This document shows positions 15,847-24,619 of a stretch of 40,961 bases of DNA, in pieces. The notes beneath the pieces were generated by a model. That model was not told the origin of the DNA. It was given only the letters and a program-made list of their open reading frames with translations, and ran no database searches. The translations under genes and the position numbers were made by a program. Location: positions 1-40,961 of the forward strand of contig CAJUSH010000031.1 in assembly GCA_910589045.1 (NCBI GenBank). Reading direction: 5' to 3'. Source of the stretch: an uncultured Eubacterium sp. (GTDB lineage: Bacteria; Bacillota_A; Clostridia; Lachnospirales; Lachnospiraceae). Positions within the stretch are counted from its first letter, which is position 1; every line of letters begins with the position of its first letter.

Positions 15847-15958
15847 ACAGGTTTGGAGAGAGAAACTAACAATAACGGTTCATCCGGCTGTCGTGGGAGT
15901 GCGGACAGAGGACGAAGCGGAAGCATTTTAAGAGACAGAGAGGAGGTATCAGGCGTTC

Positions 15959-17887
15959 ATGAGACGAACCATAAGGTTGATGGAGGACTGGAGGTTTTAT
16001 AAAAAGGGCGGGAGCATGCGCCTTGTGGATCTGCCGCACACCTGGAATGAGGTGGACGGGCAGGACGGGGGAAATGATTATTACCGCGGGACCTGTATCT
16101 ATGAAAAGGAGTTTGAAAAACCGGAGTTTGGAGCGCAGGAGCGGGTTTACATCCAGTTTCACGGCGTGGGTATCAGTGCGAAGGTGCTGCTGAACGGAAC
16201 GCATGTCTGTACGCACCACAACGGCTTTTCCACTTTTCGGGCAGATATCACAGATGTATTGCAGGAGGAAAATCTGCTGCGGGTGGAGGCGGACAACAGC
16301 AAAAACACGGAGGTGTATCCGCAGGTGGCGGACTTCACGTTTTACGGCGGTATCTACCGGGACGTGGAGCTTCTCATCGTGCCGAAGTATCATTTTGCGC
16401 TCGATTATTACGGCGGTACGGGTATCCGGGTCACACCCGACGTGAAGGAGCATACCGGCGTCCTTCATATAAAATGCTACACCAATGTGGAACAGCCCGA
16501 GGAGAAAGGGCTTGAGGTGAGACTAAGCCTTTCCGATGCAGACGGGCAGGAGGTCTGCCGTAAAGGCGGCTGCAATGTGCGTATGGAGATTGAGAACGCC
16601 CATCTGTGGAACGGTGTGCGCGACCCGTATCTCTATCGGCTGCGGGCACGGCTCTATCAGGGCAGCACCGTTTTGGATGAGATTTCGCTTAATTGCGGCA
16701 TCCGGACTTTTTTTATCGATCCGGATAAGGGCTTTTTTCTGAACGGGAAATCCTATCCGCTGCGGGGTGTCTCCCGCCACCAGGACTATAAGGGGATCGG
16801 AAATGCCATTTCCCGCGAGCAGATGGATCAGGACATGGAGCTGATTCGGGAGGTAGGGGCGAACACGATCAGGCTGGCTCACTATCAGCACAGCCAGTAT
16901 TTCTACGATCTGTGCGACCGCTGCGGCATGGTGGTGTGGGCGGAGATCCCGTATATTTCCGAGCATATGCCAAAGGGGCGGTCAAACACCTTTTTCCAGA
17001 TGAAGGAGCTGATCGTACAGAACTATAACCATCCCTGCATCGTGACCTGGGGGATTTCCAATGAGATAACCATCTCGACGAAGCACAAACAGGATATGCT
17101 CGACAACCACCGCGCGCTGCAGCGGCTCGTGAAAAAGCTTGATCCGACCCGGCCCACGACGCTGGCGTGCTATGCGATGTGCCACCCGTTCCACCCGGTG
17201 ACAAAAATCACCGATCTGGTGGCGTGGAACCTGTACCTCGGATGGTATGTGCCGGGGCTGAAGCTGAACGATCTGTTTATGGAGTATTATCACCATAAAT
17301 ATCCGACCCGCCCTCTGGGCTATTCCGAGTACGGTGCGGAGGGAATGCCGAACCTGCACAGCGAACGGCCGCGCCGGGGCGATCACTCGGAGGAGTACCA
17401 GGCAAAATACCACGAGTATATGCTGGAATGTTTTGCGCGCCATCCGTTTCTCTGGTCAACCTACGTGTGGAACATGTTTGATTTTGCGGCGGATGCCAGG
17501 GACCAGGGCGGCGAGCCGGGTATGAACCACAAGGGGCTTGTCACCTTTGACCGGAAAATAAAGAAGGACAGCTTCTATATTTATAAGGCGTGGTGGAGCG
17601 ACAAGCCCTTCGTGCACCTGTGCGGGAAGCGCTTCCGCTACCGCGCCGGAAAAACGACGGAGGTAACGGTTTATTCCAACCGGACGGAGGTGTCGCTCTA
17701 CAATAACGGGAAGCTTGTCGGGACAAAGAAGGGGGCGCATGCATTTCATTTTACACTCGAAATGTCGGAAAAGAACCAGCTGGAGGTGCGCGCGGGGGGA
17801 TTAAAGGATACGGCAGTGATCTACCGTACAAAGGAGCCGCTGGCGGAGTACCAGGTGAAAAAGGGCAGCAGTCAGAATTGGGTATAA
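15959..17887 (+). CDS. GH2 glycoside hydrolase, beta-galactosidase-like
   Basis: The 642-residue enzyme has a sugar-binding sandwich domain (about 1-145), an Ig-like domain (about 155-255), a TIM barrel (about 256-560) and a short C-terminal DUF4982-like domain (about 580-630). The acid/base is E369 in TWGISNE and the nucleophile is E457 in GYSEYGAEG. An N-x-K motif in GMNHKGLVTFDRK occurs in both beta-glucuronidases and some beta-galactosidases, so the substrate is not settled. There is no signal peptide, so it is cytosolic. An AGGAGG site lies 12 nt before ATG 15959. It is followed after 13 bp by the GH3 gene, then by a symporter, so it probably finishes cleavage of sugars taken up by that symporter. 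Confidence 0.88.
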   Translation: MRRTIRLMEDWRFYKKGGSMRLVDLPHTWNEVDGQDGGNDYYRGTCIYEKEFEKPEFGAQERVYIQFHGVGISAKVLLNGTHVCTHHNGFSTFRADITDVLQEENLLRVEADNSKNTEVYPQVADFTFYGGIYRDVELLIVPKYHFALDYYGGTGIRVTPDVKEHTGVLHIKCYTNVEQPEEKGLEVRLSLSDADGQEVCRKGGCNVRMEIENAHLWNGVRDPYLYRLRARLYQGSTVLDEISLNCGIRTFFIDPDKGFFLNGKSYPLRGVSRHQDYKGIGNAISREQMDQDMELIREVGANTIRLAHYQHSQYFYDLCDRCGMVVWAEIPYISEHMPKGRSNTFFQMKELIVQNYNHPCIVTWGISNEITISTKHKQDMLDNHRALQRLVKKLDPTRPTTLACYAMCHPFHPVTKITDLVAWNLYLGWYVPGLKLNDLFMEYYHHKYPTRPLGYSEYGAEGMPNLHSERPRRGDHSEEYQAKYHEYMLECFARHPFLWSTYVWNMFDFAADARDQGGEPGMNHKGLVTFDRKIKKDSFYIYKAWWSDKPFVHLCGKRFRYRAGKTTEVTVYSNRTEVSLYNNGKLVGTKKGAHAFHFTLEMSEKNQLEVRAGGLKDTAVIYRTKEPLAEYQVKKGSSQNWV

Positions 17888-17900
17888 GGGGAGGAACGTT

Positions 17901-20864
17901 ATGGAAGACAACAAAAAAGAACTGAAAAAGAAGAAAAAAGCTTACAGAAAGGCGCGCGGTAAGGCGACAAGGCCCTGGAAGGCGCTGACATGGATCTCGG
18001 GGCCGCTGGCGATCATCTCGGTTGCGGCGATGATTATCGTGAGTATGTTTGACAACTCGTTTTCTATTTTTGTGGGCGGAACCTTCAACGATTTTGAGAA
18101 GGACGAGACGGCGGTTTACTACGAGACGGACTATCCGTCCAATGACGCGATGGTAGCCTACGGACTGGATCTGTGCGAGCTGGTGGAGGCGGAGGGCGCG
18201 GCGCTGCTCATGAATGAGAACGATGCGCTGCCGCTTTCAAAGGGAGCAAAGGTGAGCTGCTTTTCAAACTCCTCGGTCAATCTCGTATATGGCGGAACCG
18301 GATCGGGCAATATTGATGCATCCACTGCAAACACGCTGCGTGGTGCATTAAAGGACGTTGGGATTGAGGCAAACCCGACGCTCTGGGATTTTTATCTGAG
18401 CGAGGAGAACGAGGAGCATGTGCGCACGGCGGGCGGCATGATAGCGACGGAGTCGGCAAAGGTTTCGGAGGTTCCCTGGGATGCCTATACGGATGACGTG
18501 AAAAATTCATTTTCCGGTTACGGTGATGCCGCGATCGTCACGTTTTCCCGTGTGGGCGGTGAGGGCGCCGACCTGGCGTTTGGCGAGGTGAATTATCTCG
18601 CCCTTGACGAAAACGAGAAGGAGCTGATGAAGCAGCTTGCGGCGCTGAAAAATGCGGGAACGATCGGGAAGATCGTCGTCCTTATCAACTCGGCAAACGC
18701 CCTTCAGGTGGATTTTCTGAAAAATAACGAGTATGACGTGGATGCGTGCCTGTGGATTGGCGATGTAGGTATCACGGGTGTTGACGCGGTTGCAGAGATC
18801 ATTGCGGGCAATGTCAATCCTTCTGGAAGCCTGGTGGATACTTACTGCTACAACAATTATTCTGCGCCCGCCATGGCAAACTTTGTCCCCACCGTGTATG
18901 GAGGCTACGAGGAGGGCCGCATACCGGAAAACGCAAGTACCTATATGATCTATCAGGAGGGCATTTATGTCGGGTACAAGTATTATGAGACCCGCTATGA
19001 GGATTACGTCATGGGAACAGGAAATGCGGGGGACTACGCCTACCATGACGACGTGGCCTATCCCTTCGGCTACGGCATAAGCTATACGGATTTTGCGTTC
19101 AGTGATATGGAAGTGAGCTATGATGCGGCGGCTGACCAGTATGCGGTTTCGGTAAAGGTGACGAATACCGGGGATACGGCGGGCAAGAAAACGGTACAGG
19201 TATATGTATCCAGCCCCTACACCGAGTATGACAAGGAGCATGGCGTGGAGAAGGCAGCAGTTTCCCTCGTTGGGTTCGGCAAGACGGACATTCTGCACGG
19301 GGGAGAGAGCGAGACGGTTACGTGTCTTGTGGACAGACGCGACCTTGCATCCTACGATGCCCTCGGCGCAGAAACCTATATTTTGGATGACGGGGATTAC
19401 TATCTGACCTGTGCGATGAACGCACACGAAGCGGTAAACAACGTGCTGGCAGCAAAGGGCTATACGCCGGAGGGCACGGACGGGCGCATGGACGCGGACG
19501 GCGACGGGGCGCTGACTTATCAGTGGAGCGAAACGGAGTTTGACGCGAAAACCTATTCCACGGCAGAAAACGGCACCCTGATCACAAACCGCCTTTCGGA
19601 TTCGGATATCAATCTGAGTGAAGATCTTGGTGAGGAAATTCGGTATTTATCCCGTTCCGACTGGACGGGAACATTCCCGACGGAAATATTAAAGCTGACG
19701 CTGACGGATGCACTTGCCGCGAAGCTGCAGGATGTGCAGTACGATGCAGATCATTACGGGGAGGAGGAAATGCCGACGCTGGGTGCGGACAACGGCTTAA
19801 AGCTGGTGGAGCTGATAGGCGCGGATTATGACGATCCCCGCTGGGAGGAGCTGCTGGATCAGATGACATTTGACGAGATGGTTTCCCTGATCGGTGATTC
19901 CTTCCATTGGACGATGCCCATTGAATCTGTGCAGGCGCCGGGAACCCGTGACGAGAACGGTCCCCAGGGTCTGACCGCGGCGCTGTTTGCAACGGGTGTT
20001 TCGGATGAAAAAAGCGCGCTGGAGGCAACGGCGTTTACCTCTGAGGACGTGATGGCGGCGACCTTTAACACGGAGATCATGTATGAGATCGGGAAGGTGA
20101 TAGGGAACAACTGTATCGCGGCGGACATCGCATGTCTCTATGGCCCCGGCGCGAACACGCACCGCACGCCCTACGGCGGACGAAACTTTGAGTACTACTC
20201 GGAGGACGCATTTTTAGCCGGGGAGATGGGAAAGCATGAGGTGCAGGGAATTCGGGACAAGGGAATTTTCGTTGTGCTCAAGCACTTTGCACTCAACGAC
20301 TGTGAGCAGGACCGGATCGGTCTTGGCGTATGGCTTCCCGAGCAGGCGGCCCGCGAGATTTATCTGAAGGCATTCCAGGCTCCGGTAGAGGAAGCGGATG
20401 CGGGACTGATGGTAGCCTATACCCGCTGGGGTGCAATCTGGTCCGGCGGAAACAAGGGTCTGATGACAAATATCCTGCGGCAGGAGTGGGGCAAGATCGG
20501 CTTAAACATCACGGATAACGTGCTGACCTCCTATGTCAACGGTGTGGACGGGTTGATGGCCGGCGGCGTTTCCACCTACGATGCGATGATGCCTTTTGTG
20601 ACAAAGCAGCTCCCGAAATACAAAAACGATGCGGTTATCGTGAATGCGATGCGGGAGGCTTGCCACCAGAATCTGTATTCCATCGCAAACTCGGCAGGCA
20701 TGAACGGGGTGGGAGCGGATACCGTGATCAAAAAGACGGATATCCATCTTGTGAAGATTCTCAGGGTAATTGGAATCGGACTGAGCTTCCTCTTTATCCT
20801 TTCACTTGTCATGTGGATGGTGAAGCGGCATAAATTTAAAAAGACAGAAGGGTCGTACAAATGA
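17901..20864 (+). CDS. Membrane-anchored GH3 glycoside hydrolase, permuted domain order
   Basis: The 987-residue beta-glucosidase-type enzyme has its domains in reversed order. The GH3 C-terminal-type domain comes first (about 75-325), followed by a segment ending in YPFGYGISYTDF, a fibronectin-III-like domain (about 395-520), and the GH3 N-terminal catalytic barrel last (about 640-920). Active-site segments are present: RDENGPQGL, RTPYGGRNFEYYSED, LKHFALND, and a likely nucleophile D872 in NITDNV, where the usual SDW reads TDN. A basic N-terminus (KKKKKAYRK) precedes a membrane helix (27-50), and a second helix (950-974) is followed by KRHKFKK. Both ends are therefore predicted inside with the enzyme outside. 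ATG 17901 follows GGGGAGG. The gene overlaps the symporter gene as ATGA. Confidence 0.88.
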   Translation: MEDNKKELKKKKKAYRKARGKATRPWKALTWISGPLAIISVAAMIIVSMFDNSFSIFVGGTFNDFEKDETAVYYETDYPSNDAMVAYGLDLCELVEAEGAALLMNENDALPLSKGAKVSCFSNSSVNLVYGGTGSGNIDASTANTLRGALKDVGIEANPTLWDFYLSEENEEHVRTAGGMIATESAKVSEVPWDAYTDDVKNSFSGYGDAAIVTFSRVGGEGADLAFGEVNYLALDENEKELMKQLAALKNAGTIGKIVVLINSANALQVDFLKNNEYDVDACLWIGDVGITGVDAVAEIIAGNVNPSGSLVDTYCYNNYSAPAMANFVPTVYGGYEEGRIPENASTYMIYQEGIYVGYKYYETRYEDYVMGTGNAGDYAYHDDVAYPFGYGISYTDFAFSDMEVSYDAAADQYAVSVKVTNTGDTAGKKTVQVYVSSPYTEYDKEHGVEKAAVSLVGFGKTDILHGGESETVTCLVDRRDLASYDALGAETYILDDGDYYLTCAMNAHEAVNNVLAAKGYTPEGTDGRMDADGDGALTYQWSETEFDAKTYSTAENGTLITNRLSDSDINLSEDLGEEIRYLSRSDWTGTFPTEILKLTLTDALAAKLQDVQYDADHYGEEEMPTLGADNGLKLVELIGADYDDPRWEELLDQMTFDEMVSLIGDSFHWTMPIESVQAPGTRDENGPQGLTAALFATGVSDEKSALEATAFTSEDVMAATFNTEIMYEIGKVIGNNCIAADIACLYGPGANTHRTPYGGRNFEYYSEDAFLAGEMGKHEVQGIRDKGIFVVLKHFALNDCEQDRIGLGVWLPEQAAREIYLKAFQAPVEEADAGLMVAYTRWGAIWSGGNKGLMTNILRQEWGKIGLNITDNVLTSYVNGVDGLMAGGVSTYDAMMPFVTKQLPKYKNDAVIVNAMREACHQNLYSIANSAGMNGVGADTVIKKTDIHLVKILRVIGIGLSFLFILSLVMWMVKRHKFKKTEGSYK

Positions 20865-22375
20865 AAAATGAACAGACAAAACAGACAGCGATGAACCGGG
20901 CGAAGCTTTATCAGCTTGTTCTGTTTCCCATGAACAACGGGGCGACGAATGTTTACTATATTCTCACGATGAATTTTATCGCGTACTATGCAAACGGGGT
21001 GCTGGGACTGTTTTTGATGTTTGCCACAACGATGGTCACGGTGATGCGTCTTTTCGACGCCGTCACCGACCCGATCATCGGGGCGCTCATCGACCGCACC
21101 TCCACAAAATTCGGAAAATTCCGGCCGTATATGGTGCTTGGCAACGGGATAATGATCGTCTCGTCGATTCTGCTGTATTTTGGCACAAGAATTATTTCCG
21201 ATGATCTGGCATGGCTCAAATATGTGTGCTTTGTGCTCTTTTATGCGCTCTATGTCATCGGCTACACCTTCCAGACCGCCTGCACCCGCTCGGGGCAGAC
21301 GTGTCTGACCAACGACCCGAACCAGCGGCCGCTCTTTACGGTGTTCAACACGGTTGCAAGCCTGATCGGTATGGGGCTGGTGCAGTTTCTGGCGCCGATT
21401 TTGGGTGAAAGGCTGGGCGGCTACAACAGCGCGGCATTTTTTGATTTCATGATTCCACTCGCCGTCGTGGTGTCCGCGGTTTTGACTCTGCTTGCAGTGG
21501 CGGGTATCTGGGAGAAGGACCGGCCGGAATTTTTCGGCGTCGGCGGCACCCAGGAAAAGACGAGGCTCGCGGAATACGTTGCGATTTTAAGGGCGAACAC
21601 GGAGCTGCAGCGGCTCATGGTTGCCGGTGCGGGCTGCAAGCTGGCGTTTTCCATTGCCACAAACATGACGGTGCTGTGTATGCTCTACGGGGCGATGATG
21701 GGAAATTACGGCGGACTGTATCTGCCTATGATGGTGGTCGGATATGTCTTTTCGGCACCGTTTTTCCTGCTGACCGTGCGCACCTCCCAGAAGCACGGGC
21801 AGAAGGCAAGCCTTGTGCGCTACACGCGGCTGGCGCTTGTCATGTACGTCGGCGTGCTCGTTCTGCTGCTTTTGTGGAGGCAGGGCAATCCGGCAGTTTT
21901 GATCAGCTTCGGGCCGTTTAACCTTTACACGGTTTTGTTTATCCTTTTCTTCGGAATCGGATACGGTGCCTACTACGCGACGGCGGATATGCCGATTCCA
22001 ATGGTTGCGGACTGTTCGGATTACGAGACGTACCGCTCGGGAAAATATATTCCGGGCATTATGGGAACACTGTTTTCCCTGGTGGATAAGCTGGTCAGCT
22101 CGCTCGGATCGACCATTGTAGGAATTGCTCTTGCATTGATCGGCATCCACACCCTGCCCGACGGCAACACGCCCTATGCGCCCGGGATGCATCCGGTGGT
22201 CATTGTTCTTTTCTGTGTGGTACCCATGCTGGCGTGGATTGCGACGCTCATCGCCATGAAGGGCTATACCTTAACCGGGGAGCGGATGAAGGAGATCCAG
22301 CGGGTAAACGCACAGCGCAAGGAGGCCATCGCGCAGGGCATGACGCTGGCGGAGGCGATGGAAAGTATCAGGTAG
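20861..22375 (+). CDS. GPH-family sugar:cation symporter (MFS)
   Basis: The 504-residue membrane protein has about 12 hydrophobic segments. It carries the glycoside-pentoside-hexuronide motif RLFDAVTDPIIGALIDRTSTKFGKFRP after the second segment, and the later DCSDYETYRSGKY motif typical of the family. It would import a glycoside with Na+ or H+. Its start overlaps the GH3 stop by 4 bp, so the two are coupled. The GH3 enzyme outside, this symporter and the cytosolic GH2 enzyme make a complete cleave, import and cleave pathway. The real substrate cannot be told from sequence. No clear terminator was seen in 22376-22444, the gap to the convergent exporter gene. Confidence 0.92.
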   Translation: MKNEQTKQTAMNRAKLYQLVLFPMNNGATNVYYILTMNFIAYYANGVLGLFLMFATTMVTVMRLFDAVTDPIIGALIDRTSTKFGKFRPYMVLGNGIMIVSSILLYFGTRIISDDLAWLKYVCFVLFYALYVIGYTFQTACTRSGQTCLTNDPNQRPLFTVFNTVASLIGMGLVQFLAPILGERLGGYNSAAFFDFMIPLAVVVSAVLTLLAVAGIWEKDRPEFFGVGGTQEKTRLAEYVAILRANTELQRLMVAGAGCKLAFSIATNMTVLCMLYGAMMGNYGGLYLPMMVVGYVFSAPFFLLTVRTSQKHGQKASLVRYTRLALVMYVGVLVLLLLWRQGNPAVLISFGPFNLYTVLFILFFGIGYGAYYATADMPIPMVADCSDYETYRSGKYIPGIMGTLFSLVDKLVSSLGSTIVGIALALIGIHTLPDGNTPYAPGMHPVVIVLFCVVPMLAWIATLIAMKGYTLTGERMKEIQRVNAQRKEAIAQGMTLAEAMESIR

Positions 22376-22444
22376 CAGGCGATTGCACTTTTATCAACCG
22401 GTGAATGGGCGAATGCATTCGAATTGACAGCGGCAATATCGGGG

Positions 22445-23212
22445 TCAGGCCGTCATGTTTACGATCAGTATTGCCGCACCGAGCACGGTGAGCACGATAC
22501 CGGTGGCCCGGTTGAGCGTTATCGCACTTGCTTTGTTTGCAAACCTGGCTGCGATTCTCGCCCACAACAGGGTGGACAATACACAGAAGACCAGGCAGAA
22601 GGGATCCGGCGTTCCGCCGATGGCGAAATGGCTGACAGCGCCCGTCAGGGCGGTGAATGCCATGATGAACACGCTGGTCCCGACTGCCGTTTTCAGTTCA
22701 TAGCCCAGCACACCTGTCAGAATGAGCAGCATCATCATGCCGCCGCCTGCGCCTACAAAGCCGCAGATAAAGCCGATGAGCGTGCCGCAGAGGACGGACT
22801 GGACGATGCGTTTTTTCGGGCTGACCGCATGCATGCTTTCTTTTGTCGTCATGACGGGCTTTACGATGAATTTGATACCGAGGAGCAGGGTCATGAATAC
22901 GGAGAAGCTGCCCATGGTAGTATTCGGCACAAGGCTTGCAGCGTAGCTTCCCACCAGGGTGAACATCAGGACAAATGTCATCATAACGACGCCGTTTTTC
23001 ATGTCCAGATTTTTGTTTTTGCCGTAGGTGTAGGCACTGACGGCGCTGGCCAGTACGTCGCTTGCCAGTGCGATGCCGACGGCCTCGTATGCCGGCAGGT
23101 GTAAAAACGTGATGAGCATCGGGCTGATGACGGCGGCGGCGCTCATGCCCGCAAAGCCTGTCCCAAGCCCTGCGCCGATGCCGGCGATAAAGCAGATGAA
23201 AAACCGGTACAT
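22445..23212 (-). CDS. TauE/SafE family exporter
   Basis: The 255-residue protein has about seven to eight hydrophobic segments. It shows the family's two related halves, with GAGLGTGFAGMSAAAVISPML near the N-terminus and GFICGFVGAGGGMMMLLILTG in the middle. Members of this family export sulfite, sulfonates or other organic anions; some have other substrates. The start is 3 bp after the stop of the MarR gene, so they form a two-gene operon and the regulator is probably responsive to the exported compound. Confidence 0.9.
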   Translation of the reverse strand: MYRFFICFIAGIGAGLGTGFAGMSAAAVISPMLITFLHLPAYEAVGIALASDVLASAVSAYTYGKNKNLDMKNGVVMMTFVLMFTLVGSYAASLVPNTTMGSFSVFMTLLLGIKFIVKPVMTTKESMHAVSPKKRIVQSVLCGTLIGFICGFVGAGGGMMMLLILTGVLGYELKTAVGTSVFIMAFTALTGAVSHFAIGGTPDPFCLVFCVLSTLLWARIAARFANKASAITLNRATGIVLTVLGAAILIVNMTA

Positions 23213-23215
23213 AAT

Positions 23216-23653
23216 CTAGGCCTCCTTTAAGCAGGTGTCAATGTTGGAGTGAATGCGTTTGTTAAACGCGTTGATCTGTGCGATCTCTTCCTGTGAAAAT
23301 CCCTTTGTTAAAATAGAAAGAAACTGCTCCTGCGCAGCCTGACCGTCGCGGACAATGTCTGCCGCGGCCCGGCAGATTTTCAAGTGCGCGCTCTTTCGGT
23401 TGCAGTCCGTATATTCTTTTCTCAGATAGCCCCGTTTCTCCAGAAGCTTTACGGAGGAGGAAACGTGGGATTTTGAGAGAAAGCGGTTTTCTACGATGTC
23501 GGTTGCGGTGTCAAAGCACGGGTTGTTAGCCAGAAAGAGCAGAATGTCCAGCTCCATGCGGGTGATCGCATGCGCTTCGCAGATTTTTCCTACACATTTT
23601 GCATAGACGCTCTTTACGGCGTTCTGGTGTTCCCAGGGGTTGATTGGCAGCAT
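23216..23653 (-). CDS. MarR family transcriptional regulator
   Basis: The 145-residue protein is a MarR winged helix. It has the segment ITRMELDILLFLANNP, a recognition helix around SKSHVSSSVKLLEKRGYL, and a wing with DCNRKSAHLKI. GGAGGT lies 6 nt before the ATG at 23653. Its promoter carries a perfect GTTCT/AGAAC palindrome just after the -10, the expected site of autorepression. It heads an operon with the TauE/SafE exporter. Confidence 0.92.
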   Translation of the reverse strand: MLPINPWEHQNAVKSVYAKCVGKICEAHAITRMELDILLFLANNPCFDTATDIVENRFLSKSHVSSSVKLLEKRGYLRKEYTDCNRKSAHLKICRAAADIVRDGQAAQEQFLSILTKGFSQEEIAQINAFNKRIHSNIDTCLKEA

Positions 23654-23670
23654 TGCGGACCTCCATTTTT

Positions 23671-23684
23671 GTTCTTTTTAGAAC
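23671..23684 (-). promoter_or_regulatory. Palindromic operator of the marR-tauE operon
   Basis: GTTCT (23671-23675), TTTT, AGAAC (23680-23684). It begins 1 bp after the -10 in the direction of transcription and covers the predicted start site, a classic position for a repressor. Confidence 0.65.
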
Positions 23685-23685
23685 T

Positions 23686-23713
23686 ATTTTAGCGGTTTTT
23701 ATCGATTTGTCAA
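23686..23713 (-). promoter_or_regulatory. Promoter of the marR-tauE operon
   Basis: Read on the minus strand: TTGACA (23713-23708), 16 nt spacer, TAAAAT (23691-23686). Confidence 0.75.
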
Positions 23714-23768
23714 GGGTGTGTGAGTTTGTTGATCGAATGATTGCGTTTCAACCACCAAAAACAAAGCA

Positions 23769-23797
23769 TTGACAATTTCCGTCAAATGAGAAATACT
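23769..23797 (+). promoter_or_regulatory. Promoter of the 23860 gene, with inverted repeat at -35
   Basis: TTGACA (23769-23774), 17 nt spacer, AATACT (23792-23797). The -35 forms one arm of TTGAC, 7 nt, GTCAA (23769-23785), which may be a regulator site. Confidence 0.6.
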
Positions 23798-23859
23798 AAC
23801 AGGTGAGGAACAGCAGAAAGATAACTGACAAATGAATCGGTTTGGAGAGAAGTGAACGT

Positions 23860-24519
23860 ATGGCAAGAGAACGATCGAAGGATGAGATTCCCTTCCGGGA
23901 GATGACGGCGGCACAGAAGCGAAGCTATCTCTGGGATTACTGGCGGATTCCGGCACTGATTGTCGTGGTGGCGGCGGCGGTTTTGATATCGGTGATCCAC
24001 ACGATGGTGAGCACAAAGGATCCGATGCTTGTGGTGACGACGGTGGATGCCGGGGGCGACGAGGGCTTTCGGCCCTGGGTGGATGCCTTTGCAAAGGCAC
24101 ATGACATCCCGGACGATCAGTATGTGTTCGGTGATGCGACTGTGGGAACGGAGGAGGTTGGCGGCGGAGCCGGATCCCAGCAGGGTATGGCGCTTTATGT
24201 GCGGCTGCAGGCGGGCAGCGAGGATATCCTGATCCTGCGGGAGGAGACCTTTTCGGATTACGCGTCGGGAGGGTATTTTCTTGATCTGAAGGAGCTCGTG
24301 CCAGACGAGTGGCAGGAAAAGCTGGTCGTGGTTAAGCAGCGCTACGACGAGTACGATCAGGTACAGCCGGAGCCTGTCGCATGTGGTATCCGGATGTGCG
24401 ATATTCCAGGCATGCCGGATACGCCTTACTACCGCGGGGCGGTCCTTGCGGTCTCATATCTGCCGGATAACTACGACAATGCGCTGGCGTTTCTTACGGA
24501 ATTGCTTGCGGGTGCTTAA
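23860..24519 (+). CDS. Membrane-anchored protein of unknown function
   Basis: I do not recognise a named family. The 219-residue protein has a charged cytosolic N-terminus (MARERSKDEIPFREMT), one membrane helix (about 33-54) and an outside domain of about 160 residues. That domain alternates strands and helices, with MLVVTTVDAGGDEGF, SEDILILREETFSDY and LAVSYLPDNYDNALAFL. The arrangement recalls the ligand-binding part of an extracellular solute-binding protein, but too little is visible to claim it. GGAGAG lies 10 nt before ATG 23860. Short frame extensions upstream lack a binding site. The next gene has its own promoter, so it may be a single-gene unit. Confidence 0.75.
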   Translation: MARERSKDEIPFREMTAAQKRSYLWDYWRIPALIVVVAAAVLISVIHTMVSTKDPMLVVTTVDAGGDEGFRPWVDAFAKAHDIPDDQYVFGDATVGTEEVGGGAGSQQGMALYVRLQAGSEDILILREETFSDYASGGYFLDLKELVPDEWQEKLVVVKQRYDEYDQVQPEPVACGIRMCDIPGMPDTPYYRGAVLAVSYLPDNYDNALAFLTELLAGA

Positions 24520-24536
24520 CGATGTTTAAGCGGCGC

Positions 24537-24565
24537 TTGCGATATTGGCCAAAATAGATTATAAT
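24537..24565 (+). promoter_or_regulatory. Promoter of the capA-like gene
   Basis: TTGCGA (24537-24542), 17 nt spacer, TATAAT (24560-24565). It gives a leader of about 50 nt and supports the start at 24620 over any start before 24570. Confidence 0.75.
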
Positions 24566-24619
24566 TGCCTTGTATGCCGAAGTGGAAGCTTGAAATCAGA
24601 TGACAGGAGCAGACAACAG

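Noticed and set aside
18507..19427. Antisense open frame of 306 codons inside the GH3 gene
   Set aside because: It lies wholly within a well-supported gene and has no start signal or recognisable domain.
22424..23104. Plus-strand frame of 226 codons opposite the TauE/SafE gene
   Set aside because: It is His, Gln and Asp rich, without any family; the minus-strand gene has membrane helices and conserved motifs.
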